Source: Nyssa sinensis
Lineage: Eukaryota; Streptophyta; Magnoliopsida; Cornales; Nyssaceae
DNA length: 64,000 nt
Assembly: GCA_008638375.1 (NCBI GenBank)
Contig: CM018032.1
Span: 34,027,751-34,091,750 of the forward strand
Direction: 5' to 3'
In this document: piece after piece, positions 30,766 through 41,877 of the stretch
How the letters are laid out: every line of letters begins with the position of its first letter
How positions within the stretch are numbered: position 1 is the stretch's first letter
The notes under the pieces: model-generated
The model's database searches: none
The model's input: the letters and a program-made list of their open reading frames with translations, nothing else
What the model was told of the DNA's origin: nothing
Translations under genes and position numbers: made by a program

Positions 30766-31400
30766 TGATATACCATAAAAGAACAGGCCAATCAACACTT
30801 GACACGTGTAACCACAATCCGACCTATGCTCAGCCAACATGATTCTCATTCAACCAATAAGGAAAAACTCAAGCATTCAGATCATCATACAAGGTCGGAA
30901 GTGGCCGAACATATATATCCAGAACAAGTTCACAGGGTTCAGACCAACACTACAGAACTCGTCACCACTTTAGCGGATGCCGAGCAAGGAATAAGGAAGC
31001 GGTCTTCAACAAGGAAGCAGTCTTTAACAAGGAAACTACCATCTATGGTTATCTCTATGCAAGGTAGCCGCAATCTCCAGGGATCAAATCCCTATATTCA
31101 CGACTTCTATGGTTATCTCTATGCAGGGTAACTACAATCTCCGGTGATCAAATTCCTATATTCATGGCATCAAATCCTCGCCAACTGAGGAAAGCCACGG
31201 CCTATAAATTAAACCCTAAAGGTACGCCTTAGTCTCTATGCTCATTCTTTGGCTTTCAATACAGTCTTTCAATTCCCTTACTTACTTAAGCATCGGAGCG
31301 GCTACCGCCGGAGCCAATCCGGTGGTCCTCTGATCATCTTTCTGAGTGTTCTACAGGTCACGGAGCCCTCACGTGTTGCGAGTCAAAAAGTGCAGCATCA
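30766..31400 (+). repeat. Gypsy 3' LTR
   Basis: 635 bp, the same length and termini as the 5' LTR; 11 transitions and no indel between them by hand comparison. Confidence 0.95.
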
Positions 31401-31405
31401 TAGAC
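31401..31405. repeat. Target-site duplication TAGAC (right)
   Basis: Identical to 19422-19426. Confidence 0.95.
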
Positions 31406-31829
31406 TATAGCACGTTGATCGTACTATAGACGCGCATCAGAGTTTGGGAGCTTCCTTAAGCTTGTCCCCATCCATGATGTGGAAAAGCAGTCGTGTTCTT
31501 CGCGGAACTCATAGTTCATAGAATTCTCAGGGAATTTATGTTTTAAGGAATACTGTGTTGTGTCTGATAGTTGGACGGCAACTACAAGTCTAGCATGAAG
31601 GAGTAGACCATTGGATCCCGTCCGAGTTTTCATGTAGGATCAATCCTTAGTCTATCCTTAGGGCTGATTCCATACCCGTGGTCATCTAGGAGTGCCACGC
31701 TTCGTGGAGCTCTTGGGTTCTGATCGAAGAGCAGAGTGTGGATGTTTGTTTTGGCATCCTCGTCAACTAAGGGTGTCCCCGCTGAGATGGCATATGGCAT
31801 TTCGTGGAAGTCCCAACTATCTACACCCA
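31406..31829. other. Unassigned repeat-like flank of the gypsy insertion
   Basis: Continues the sequence interrupted at 19421. Two short minus-strand ORFs have no recognisable content. It probably belongs to the same element as repeat copy B. Confidence 0.35.
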
Positions 31830-32220
31830 AGTATTATTGTAGAGGATAATAGAGAGAATGGGGATTTTTACCGAGAGAGATTTGGCTGCCTAGGGAGGGA
31901 GATGAGAGAAATTTAGAGAGAGAGAGATGGGAGTTTTTAGAGAGAGAGAGTCGACCATGGGAGAGGGAGAGGAGAGAAATTTAGATAAAAATGAGTTTTT
32001 AAGAGAGAATCAGTGAAGGTACGTAAGGCAATATTTTGGGGCACACGTGCTGGTGCGTGAAGCATTTGCATCTACTTCCGTTAATGACTGTTCAAGTGCG
32101 GCCTACATTGAAATTAATGTTTAAATTGGAGGCCTTTCTTGTAACATTTTAAATTGTAGGGCCTTGAATGAAATTTTGGATAAATCACAAGGTACACAAG
32201 TGATTTTTACCCCAAATTAT
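31830..32220 (-). repeat. Dispersed repeat copy B (inverted relative to copy A)
   Basis: The reverse complement matches 3443-3660 and then 4968-5160 in the same order, without the 1.3 kb that separates them in copy A. Confidence 0.65.
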
Positions 32221-35200
32221 ATTGGCAGATAATATCTTTCTGTAAATTAAGCAGCCTCTGAGAGGCATGGTTCGATAGTTTTTGCACCCCTTCAATCATG
32301 GCTAGAATGCATACTTTCCTGTAACAAATATTCCCAAAAACTTTCTTATTCCAGGCTTCAGCAACTCCTTAAAGTTTGCAATGACATCAGATGGGGAAGA
32401 ATTATAAGATTTCCCCACCTTAGCTACTACATATTTAAAGAAAATCATGGTCTATAAAATTCTATCAAAGTGCACATAATTTTTTATGGTGACAAAATTA
32501 TTAGTATAGAATTCTATCATTCCTTGTGCAAGGCTCATAAACATATCCAGTTGCGTGTAATTGTATATACATTTTTGTGATAATTATTGTCATCAACATA
32601 CAACTACTAAGAAAGGAAGCAGGTAGTTTTTTGGACTAACTAAAACCTTTTTTTATCCTGTCACAATTAATAACAATTTGATCCTCCTTGTTTTCCCTCT
32701 AATTGCTAACAAATTTTTTTCCAACCTTTTCAGCTTGTTTCATTTGCAGAGTTGGAAGAGCCACCTGTATTTGTTCCTTTACACTTTAGTATTTATGAAA
32801 CTGCTTCTAATTCTTCATAATTTTATCAACTAACTGGGGAGCTTCAAGTAATGTATGTGTAAAGTGATGGAAATGATTTTAGCATTGATGTTGTTGGAAC
32901 TGGTTTATTATCTGAGTAATGCTACATATCCCCAATTCTATCTCCAACGTGATGTGTCATTATGTAATAGTTTTGAAAATCACAACTTTGTGGGACTCAA
33001 GAACATTATATGATGCCACATCATGTTGGTGATACAAATTGGATTTTGGTCTGCACATTACTCGGATGGTTTTTCAAATTTCATAGCTATATACCATCTT
33101 TCATGTAGTTGTAGGTGATGTTTCAATGAACTTGTAAATGTTCAAAGTAGTTATTGGTTCAACAATGCGCATCTTTCTGATGTATGTAATTTTTCTTTAT
33201 CATTGCATACCTTAAAGAACAAGAAGTCAAATGCATAGTCTCATCTGTCTCCACCTGAACAACTCAGAAGGCTATGAAATGTCTACAATCTTCAGAAAGA
33301 CTATTGAAAGATCCAAAGCTTGGTTTCTGTCGCTGGACCATGTTGGACTATTCAAGAGCCTACAGTTCAGGGGAGATAACGCCTTACATGGTATTTCATT
33401 TTTCTTGGTTACATATTCAACTTCAGCATTTAAAGTTTGGTTGAAGCTTCTAAGTGCACATTACACGATTCAAATCTAAATGAATTTATTTCCAAAATTT
33501 ATTCAGAGTTACATCAGTCCATATTTCTGTAGGTAAGAGTCCATTTACATTTATTGTATAATTAATTGTGATGTATACTTCTACATTCTCAATGGCTTGA
33601 CTAGGCATTTGTACAGGTTGCGGATCATTTTATAGCTGCTGTCCGTGATTCTTCGGATCCTAAATTGCAGATGTCATTCTTTGTTGATTATAATGCAGAA
33701 GATATTTTAAGGCAAGCTACTGAGTCAACTCTTTGGTATGAACGAGCTACTTGTTTGTGAGGTCAATTTCATTATTTGATTTATAAAGTTTGTCTGGTAT
33801 GAACAATTAATGTGTTTGGCATTGTGGAATTAGGTCCTTGTTATTGGAACTGGAGACAAGCTAGCTCAAAATTTGAACCGAGTTGCCTCCAGTTCCAACT
33901 AATTCGAATTTCAAGGTCCTAATTGAACACTCCCAAAAGGATTCTAATTACAGATTATAATACTATCTAATGAACATTTTGCAACTTACATCTATTGGGC
34001 TCAATGAAGAGGGAAAAAATGATGAAAACTTAATAGAAAAGGGTGCAATACAGAACAAAATGAGTTTAGATGTTTCATTTACAACAGTGGCAAGTCCATG
34101 CACAGAAATTGTTAACAAACAGATTACAATGACATGGATTTTTCTAAGACTCACAAGAAAGGATTCAAAACAACATTCTTCAGTCTAACACCCTGTAATC
34201 CAGAATAAGTTCTGCTGCTGCCAACAATATTAGCTATACAGAGTTCAAATTTATTTTTTACTCAAAAACCTATACAGCACGTGTGTTTCCCTAGAAATAT
34301 ATTTCTGCAATAAAGGTAACAACGTGCTTATAATTCTTCATCATACAGTTATACTCATTCTCATAATGGACTTCTCTAGGAGAACCAATTTCTGCTCTGG
34401 ATGGAGTCCCCACTGCGATCAAAGATGAAATAGACTATTTGCCATACCCAACTACAGGTGACTCTGTTTCATAGTTTGCCATTGGTCAAACAATTTTCAT
34501 CTTCTTCATTACAACTGACTTGAATTCTGTTCCTTATAATCAGTTGCCGGACTAAATAATGGTTGCAGGAGGTACAAAGTGGTTGCACAAAGTAAGACCT
34601 TGTATGGATGATGCATGTTGTGTTAAGCACTTGAGATTATGTGGTGCCATACTTGTTGGGAAAACGAATATGCATGAGCTTCGGGCTGTAACCAGTGGGA
34701 TAAATCCTCATTATGGGTAAGAAGCAGCTTCCTTATTTCCAACTCAATAATGCCTTATCCAGCTGTCTATTGGATGAACCCATTTTTGCAATTTTAATTC
34801 GAATTTCATGAGTGTTAGCCATTCAGAGACAACATAACTGGTGTTTTATATGACTATTGTAGGGTCACTAAAAACCCGTATGATACCGGCAGAATATTTG
34901 GTTGTGCTTCTAGTGGATCTGCTGCTGTGGTGTCCGCAGGATTGTGCCCTGTTGCTCTTGGTGTCGATGGGGGAGGTAATTTGATTATAGTACCAGAAAA
35001 CTGCTCACTACTGTTAAATTAGGATGTAACCCACTAGCTAGGCACGTTCCTGCAAGAATGTAAGTGCTTTTTTAACATTTGTATGATCACCGAATTAATG
35101 TTTATTAAGCTTTGTCAAAACCTTCAAACCACACACAGATATTATGTCTTGTAGGTTGTATATTCAAGGTGATTGGAGATACTTCCACTTGATTCATAGG

Positions 35201-35810
35201 CGACTTCAGCAGAGCAGCTGGCCCCCAGTAATAATGGAAATTTCATAAATGAAGTCGATTTAGTGCCTTTAATGAAACTCTTCTCCTTTTTTTTGGTAAC
35301 TAGCTGTACAAAAGTTAGAACCTAAGAACAACACAAGCAGAGTTAAAATTATGTTATCCCTCTCAATTGCACTTCAAATCATAATTTTGGAAGAAAAAAT
35401 GGAAAAAACTATTATGCGTGAAAAGACCATCTGAGGGGCACTGTCTGTTTTTAGCATTCAAAGGGATACACATCTAAAGCACATTATCTTCTGTAGTTAT
35501 TAGTTAGTTAACTTTTATACTATCCATTCAATTGCTTGGCCTACTTACTGGATGCCCATTCTTGCCTACTCAATTCCTATTACTCAAACTAATCTATATG
35601 CACACGATATTAGGTCAGCTACACCTTTTTTTATAAGGTTTAGTTTCATTGATTGAAGAGTCTGCACCAGTTGAACTCTGGTAAGCTATAAGTAACAGAA
35701 GAATTGGTTCCATTTGCATTGTTTGTTTAGGGTCTGTGTGAATGCCTGCTGCTCTTTGTGGTGTTGTTGGTTTGAAGCCAACTTTTGGATGTGTCTCACA
35801 CACTGGGTGA

Positions 35811-36843
35811 TGTGAACCTCGCCAAGAAATAACAAGACCCGACAACGAAAAGGAGAATCCAAGATCGTTCTACAATCAGATCTGAATGGAAGACCTCGAC
35901 CCGTTGTTTACGACAAACAAGAACCTTGGTATATATGACATCAACCCGTTGTTTAGTGCAAAACAAGAACCTTCGGTATAAGGAAGACGCCATAAACGAT
36001 GGTGGAAATCCGTTTGATAAGTCGTTGGTGAATGCCACGGGAAATCCCGATAAGTTCAGATAGTTTTTCAAAGAACCGTAGAGAAAATACTCTCACAATT
36101 TTACTGAATCATTGTCTGCCATCCAAATGCGGTTACAAGTTAATTTTAAAACACTATGAAACCCTAGAGCCAAATAAGGCCTACATTAAACAAAGGATAT
36201 GGGCTAAACATTTTCAAGCCCAAAACATCCTAAACTCCCAACTAAATTAATAAAAGAAACCCACTAATTAAGTTAGAATTTCGCGCAGCCAAATACGTCA
36301 TCAGTGCAGGTACAGCAACTTCAAACCCAATTTCGACCTTGATGCAGCCTGAATCTCGGAAACCTCAAAACATGAAAGTTGTAGAACTATTCCTTGGCTT
36401 TCCATAGCATCTTGAAGCATCTTAATCGGAGCTCGGATGAGAGAGTTATACCCAGATTATGAAGTGACATTGAAACTGTACGAAAATCGCTCAATTAGCG
36501 TTTTTGCCAATTTAAGCTTAGCCTTGGCCAGATTCTTCTCGAACTTGAATCATGTTGATTAATCTTTCTTGCCCACGTGGTTCATGCTCAATGGGCTTCC
36601 ACGAATTTGCTTGGGTCCATGCCTCTTGAATCAATCCGTTGAGTACATTCTTAAACTTCCTTACTCGTGCTCTCGTAACAGGTTCAATTGGGACTTGAAC
36701 TAGATCCCTTGAAATTGTGCTATGATTTGCATCACTGGGTGTGTACTCATTTAACTGTTTTTGTTCATTCCAGTAATTCCTTGGCTGATACAATATGGGA
36801 AGGCTTTTGGGGAAATAATTTGAAGTATAATTTGTACTTCTCA
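35811..36843 (-). mobile_element. 1.03-kb TG...CA insertion inside an amidase exon
   Basis: Begins TGTGAACCTCGCC and ends TACTTCTCA; the amidase frame (..VSHTG / VLPLNWTVGMVG..) resumes across it. The flanks (ggtga, tagtg) suggest a decayed duplication of a TGGTG-like site. A minus-strand frame (about 36842-36518) contains PVTRARVRKFKNVLNGLIQ, a motif I associate with the C-terminal end of gypsy polyproteins. It is therefore probably an LTR-element derivative or solo LTR with a little coding sequence. Confidence 0.6.
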
Positions 36844-37196
36844 TAGTGTTCTTCCTCTGAACTGGACCGTTGGGATGGTCGGAATACTGGCAAGCACAGT
36901 TCAAGATGCATTTATTGTGTCAGTGTTCTTTAGAATTTTTTTTCAAATTAAGGCAATTTTAAAAGTTATTTATCATTTTAAGATAGTTTCAAACTTATTT
37001 ACTAACATAGAGTAGTTTGAGAAAACGTCTTTTAGAAGGACGCTTTCGACGTACACATTATATGTCCGAACGACCATTTTTCACTTTTCTTCTCTTCCCG
37101 TATCTCTCATTTTTTCAGTTTTCTTCTCTTCGCATATCTCAGTGTTTCAGTTTTCTTCCCATTTTCCAGTTTTCTTTCCGATCCATTTACTGTAGG

Positions 37197-37328
37197 AACG
37201 ACCGGCCTCGATTGGTCAAGACGGCTCTCTCTCTCTCTCTCTCTTCTCTCTCACAACGGAAGAGGAAGAAGATTCAGAAGCCTAATCGACTGCGCCTCTC
37301 TCTTCAATTACGCCATGTCGACTGCGAG
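37197..37328 (+). other. Captured 5'-UTR/first-exon-like fragment
   Basis: A (CT)n-rich leader, then ATGTCGACTGCGAG followed by a GTACTG donor at about 37328. It looks like a first exon of a plant gene but the source is unknown. A 21-bp piece of it (gactgcgcctctctcttcaat) recurs at about 37669. Confidence 0.3.
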
Positions 37329-38532
37329 GTACTGATTTTTTTTTTCTTTTAAGGAATTATATGTAGCTTTGAACTGGAATTACACAGTTTTTTTACCTTT
37401 CTGCTTTTTTTCCGTCTCTATTATGTTTGTGGATGTCTTTTATTTGCTGTGAATTTCTTTGCGTAGTTCTATTTGTATGTTCAAATTTTGGATTTTTTTC
37501 CTCTTCTAGTTAAGTTCAAATTATGGAGCTTTTCGAACTCCTTGAATGGTTCATTGTTGTTTCCCTTTCCTTTTCTTCATCCCTAAATTAAACATTTATT
37601 AATCTGTTTGTTCCTATATCATGGTCTGTAATGTTGTCCAATTCCCTTGAAATTTCTACTTATGTTTGACTGCGCCTCTCTCTTCAATTCACAGCGGATT
37701 AGGGGTTTTAAGGATTGAGTTGTGTTGAAAAATTAGGGCTTTTTCTTGAGTTGTGTTGAAAAATTAGGGCTTTGCTGTCTTAGATCTTTTCTAAGTTCTG
37801 AACTTGTGATCTAATACATGTTTAATGAAATCTTTACATGGGTTAAGGTTTTAACTCTGCCAATCTCAAAAATCCTTGGTGTCAAGGTTTTATTGTCTCT
37901 GCATATTTGCTTTTCTTCCTCAGCAAAAGCAGTACCCAGTTGGGGTTTTTGCTGTTAATTATTTGTTACACTGAACTGAACTCTTTCTTTCTCTGTCCAG
38001 CTCGCAAGGTGGGTATGAGATTTATGGGGGTTTTGATTTGTTTTGTTTCAGTTCTCAAGTGCAATAGCATGTTATATTTAATGTCTATACAACTGTTGCA
38101 TCATCAATTTTGATATGATCTATAAGATGGATTAGTTTTTTTAATGATGGTCAGGGTAAGAGCTGTTGGGTGCATGGTTACTTCTATTTGTAGTGTATGA
38201 CCTATTGAAGTGGTCGGCCTGATATTAGGGAGACTGACACCTAGGCTGCTGTTAAACTGAAATTATATGGATTCATTGTTAGAATGGATGGCATACAACT
38301 CTAGATATACCATTTGGATTTTAGTGCGCAAAAACTTATTAGGTCCCCTAAAAAGTTAGGCTGAATTTTTTTCCGAAAATAATTTATGCCCTCTCAAAAA
38401 AAAATAGGAGTAAAATTTAGTACAAAGTACCAATACTTTTAGCACTGAGGTGATATTACATATCAAGAATGGAAATGCAGTCAACTCTCTAGTGATCAAT
38501 AATGAAGGACAATTAATTTATTAATTAATAGA

Positions 38533-38593
38533 ACATGACCTGCAAGAACATATTCAAGAAAAAGAGAGGCAATTCATGGAGCTGCAGGAACAG
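38533..38593 (+). other. Captured exon-like fragment, coiled-coil type
   Basis: A frame reading HDLQEHIQEKERQFMELQEQ lies between an AG acceptor (...taatag) and a GTCAGT donor. Source gene not recognised. Confidence 0.35.
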
Positions 38594-39306
38594 GTCAGTT
38601 GATTTGCATGTTTACAGTACACTTGTATCATCACAATACATAAAAAATCTGCATTCCTGCGACCCCAAAAGAAAGGTGCTTGAATGCCGCCAGGGAGGTG
38701 GATCATGGATGACTTAAGTCCCACTTGTTGGGGCACGAGTATGTGTAGGAATTACCAAGAAAATTGAAAGAAAAAAAAATCTATGATATTAATCATGAAA
38801 TTATTTCTTGCAATTAGAACGATTTTGGGATTTTACTGGTTGTTCAGTGAAATCTTTTAATAAGGGAAATTGTTCAAGTGTTTCTTTTTGTGGTTTTTTA
38901 AGTTGGTGACATTTCATGAGTGATTATATGAAGTGGAGACAAGTGGAGACATGTCACTCAAAATTAAATTCACTTAAAAGATGAAAAAAAAAAAAATTAT
39001 TTAGTTTGAAAGCGTCTTTTGGAAAGACGCTTTTGAAAGCGTCTTGTGATTTAAAAAAATAATGTTGTACACACGACAATTCATAATAAGTTAGAACTAT
39101 AATATAATTTCTGTTTTAACATGTGATTATGAAAATGTTTGGATGAAACTCTTAGTAAATAATTCTTGAAATTATAATGTGTTTTTAGCCTCTTTTTTTT
39201 TTTAAGAAAAAGAAAATACACAGCCATAGGCAATCCTTCCGAGGTCAAAAGCTAATCAGTTCTATTACTATATATTAATTCCCGTCTAAATATTGTTTGG
39301 TTAATC

Positions 39307-39388
39307 TATGATGATGTTAGTAAACAGGTGGTGGCATATCGACAAATGTCATTATTTTTACGCCGACCACCAGGCCATGATCAATTTC
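39307..39388 (+). pseudogene. ATP synthase alpha-subunit (atpA) fragment
   Basis: About 27 codons read [17 protein letters not shown] then LRRPPG, closely matching the conserved atpA segment known from mitochondria and plastids (YDDLSKQ..AYRQMSLLLRRPPG). No start, stop or splice sites. It is probably organellar DNA picked up by the Pack-MULE; mitochondrial or plastid origin cannot be decided from this length. Confidence 0.7.
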
Positions 39389-40238
39389 TGTTTCCAGCTT
39401 TAGGTGGTTTGGAGTATGTAAGTATGAAGATTCATGCTCTATCTTGGTGCAATATTCTATTAGTGAATTGTGTGAGTTTATATTTCGTTGGAGGCTCATA
39501 ATCCACCCTGAATATGATCGTCTTTTTTCAAATTTACCTTGCTAAATTTGAGTGATAATTTTGTGTGATGCGTCAGTGAAGTTGAATTAGTTGAGATACA
39601 GGTGATCTAGGAGTTCTGTAAAACTGTTTTTAATTTCTTTCACCTCATTCTTTTTGCTAGGTCTTACACCATGGACTCTCTATGTTTTCAATCTTTCTAT
39701 AGCATTTTCTTTTTTTCACTTTTATTGCAAGATGGGGGCAAATTAAGTGATGCCCCCCCTGCACGTAGTGTTATTTTATTTTTTATCTGCTATAGTGCTG
39801 CTTTAATCCCAGAGGTAGAGAATTTGTTTGGTTTGACCACTTAGTTCTTGGGACTTCAGCCGTCACATTTTCCTTTCTCCCATGATTCTCTATTTAATCT
39901 TTATTCCTGTTTGCTTTAAGAAAACTAAAGAGAAGTTTAGTTCCCAAGTTTTCATTTTTTTTTCTCATTTGGAAAGGGGGGAGGGGTTGCTACTACGTTG
40001 CATATCACATTGTCACCTTTGGGCCAAAAAAAAAATTGGAGAAAGGAATTCGTATTAATATAGCTGTACCCCACTTTGCAAATATTGAGTTAAGTTGAAC
40101 AACGATTTTTGGTGCAAATATCTTATGAAATTTTCAAACAAAACTAATTGTACCCCACTTTGCAATTGATTTATGAACACACTATACAAAGGCCATATTA
40201 TTTTTTATTTGTTTAATTTTTTAATTACATATGTTCAG

Positions 40239-40306
40239 GATGCTGGAGTGACAATCTTGGGCACAGTTCCAAGCTTAGTTAAGGCTTGGAAGTGTTCTCA
40301 TGGAGA
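40239..40306 (+). pseudogene. Acyl-activating enzyme 17/18-like exon fragment
   Basis: After an AG acceptor (atgttcag) the frame reads DAGVTILGTVPSLVKAWKCS, resembling the QDAGVT.LG.VPS.V..WK segment of peroxisomal acyl-activating enzymes (AAE17/AAE18 type). The match ends after about 22 codons. Confidence 0.6.
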
Positions 40307-40815
40307 TTCTCAACTTAGATTTGTTTTCTTGCTTGCTACCTGTGCTTTCTCCAGCTCCAAAATATCCAGATAATTCTTCCTGCACTTGTAAGGTAAACAT
40401 GTTGTTGTTCTTGAAAGGAGATAGTCTGAGAAAATTAACAGCTAGCAGTTCTGTGTAGGAAGCATAATGAATTTTGTCAGTAACTAAAATTATTAAGTCC
40501 TAAAAAATTTATCAAATTTTATATTCCAAATATTGTTGCAATGAATCATTAGTAGAACATTAAAGATGTATTTAATATATCATCAATGAATTCATATAAT
40601 GTCAATTTGAGATAAAAAATTTGAATTTTTTTTTAATATTATTGTTAGTTTTATGGTAGTTGATTATTATAAGAAGTTTTTATGTTGCACCTTTTGACTA
40701 GTTTTTATGAAACCCACTTGTGAATGATCCGGTTGTTCAAATGTTTTGGGTTTTCTATTTTATGCTCAACATTTGTTTTGGTCTGCTTGACTTCAATATT
40801 TCAATTTTCTATAGG

Positions 40816-41000
40816 AATTACAGGCTCAAAACCTCTCAGATGCATCAAAATTCTATGGCCTTGAACCAGCAGCAGTTATCCCAGCTGGTACAGCAACAGC
40901 AGTTATCCCAATTCCATGATGCCACAAACAGCACAAGACCCCTTCTTTGCCTCCAACCCTTGGATGCTCCACCCAGTTCCATGAAATCATTGGGAATTTG
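40816..41000 (+). other. Captured exon-like fragment, Gln-rich or ELQAQNLSD frame
   Basis: Begins after an AG acceptor (ttttctatag). One frame is Gln-rich (ALNQQQLSQLVQQQQLSQFH). Another reads ELQAQNLSDASKFYGLEPAA. Both are open for a while, and I cannot tell which was the original coding frame. Source unknown. Confidence 0.35.
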
Positions 41001-41693
41001 AAGCCAGTTACGAACATGAGAAATGTGTACAATATCATTTGTTGCAGTCCTGAATAAACAGCTGATAGAGAGACAAGACTTTTATTTTTATTTGTTTGTT
41101 TATTTATTTTGGTAAATTTGAGCCCCCACTTTTGACAGGTCTCTTTGCATGTAGGCTTGAGCTTATTTTATAACTACGCATTTTAGTCCTGTACAGAACA
41201 TGATATTGAGTGGAAAAGCAAATTGCACCTATATGAGATTCTATATACCTACATGGCCCAGTGTAAAGTTTTCATTTCTTTTCAATGTCCGACTGCCCCC
41301 AGACTGTATTTAAACATTAATAATTGCAGTCATCTCATTGGAAGAAACTGATAATCCTTAGGTTAACTTATTCAAGTAATAGGACAAGACTCAGCTGGCT
41401 TTGTTAGGCAAATATTATAACACACCAGGGCTGGTAGTCTGTTGTCATTGTAGTTGGCTGTGGTTGCTCCAAGCATGACAGAGATCTGCTTTCAGTTTTC
41501 GGAAAAAGCTGTTCATCTTTGCCTGCACAATGAGTATCATATGGTCTTGGTATTCAAAGAAATTGATTGATTGCTTATTTTTTTATCACCTTTTACTGTG
41601 TGTGATAGATTAGGAGTTGCTGCAGTTGAATACTCATGTCATCCAAAATCATCAAATTTTTTGAAAGATAAAAAAAAAAAAAAAAAGGGTTAG

Positions 41694-41877
41694 AAAGCGT
41701 GTTTTGGAAAGCGTCTTTCCAAAACACGCTTTTTAAGCAAGAAATAAAGCGTCTTTTGGAAAGACGCTTTTGAAAGCGTGTTTCCAAAACACGCTTTCAA
41801 GCCAGCTCTGCCAAAAAAAAAATGAAAAAAGGCGAAAATAAAGCGTCTTTTGAAAGTGTCTTTTCAAAAGACGTTTT
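41694..41877. repeat. Array of four near-perfect hairpins in the Pack-MULE terminus
   Basis: Hairpins at 41694-41732 (18-bp perfect stem, 3-nt loop), 41746-41770 (11-bp, 3-nt loop), 41772-41798 (12-bp, 3-nt loop) and 41840-41877 (15 of 16 pairs, 6-nt loop). All use variants of AAAGCGTCTTT / AAAGCGTGTTT. A fifth 11-bp hairpin of the same type is at 39009-39033 inside the element. Confidence 0.95.

Larger units (their letters stand above)
19427..31400 (+). mobile_element. Tat-lineage Ty3/gypsy LTR retrotransposon, nearly complete, with a spliced antisense gene
   Basis: 11,974 bp with two 635-bp LTRs and a perfect 5-bp target duplication TAGAC (19422-19426, 31401-31405). Gag, protease, RT, two RNase H domains and integrase lie in gypsy order in one frame. 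Two RNase H domains (a degenerate first and an intact second) are diagnostic of the plant Tat lineage, as are the long 3' region and the extra antisense ORF. By hand count the LTRs differ at 11 of 635 positions (about 1.7%), all transitions, so the insertion is recent. Three in-frame stops in gag-pol and one in the antisense gene mean this copy is probably not autonomous unless stops are read through. Confidence 0.97.

Noticed and set aside
36518..36904. 128-codon minus-strand ORF starting MNCACQYSDH
   Set aside because: Its first part is the antisense of an amidase exon (36848-36904). Only the portion inside 35811-36843 may be element-derived.
39317..39499. 60-codon minus-strand ORF
   Set aside because: It is the antisense shadow of the atpA-like fragment.
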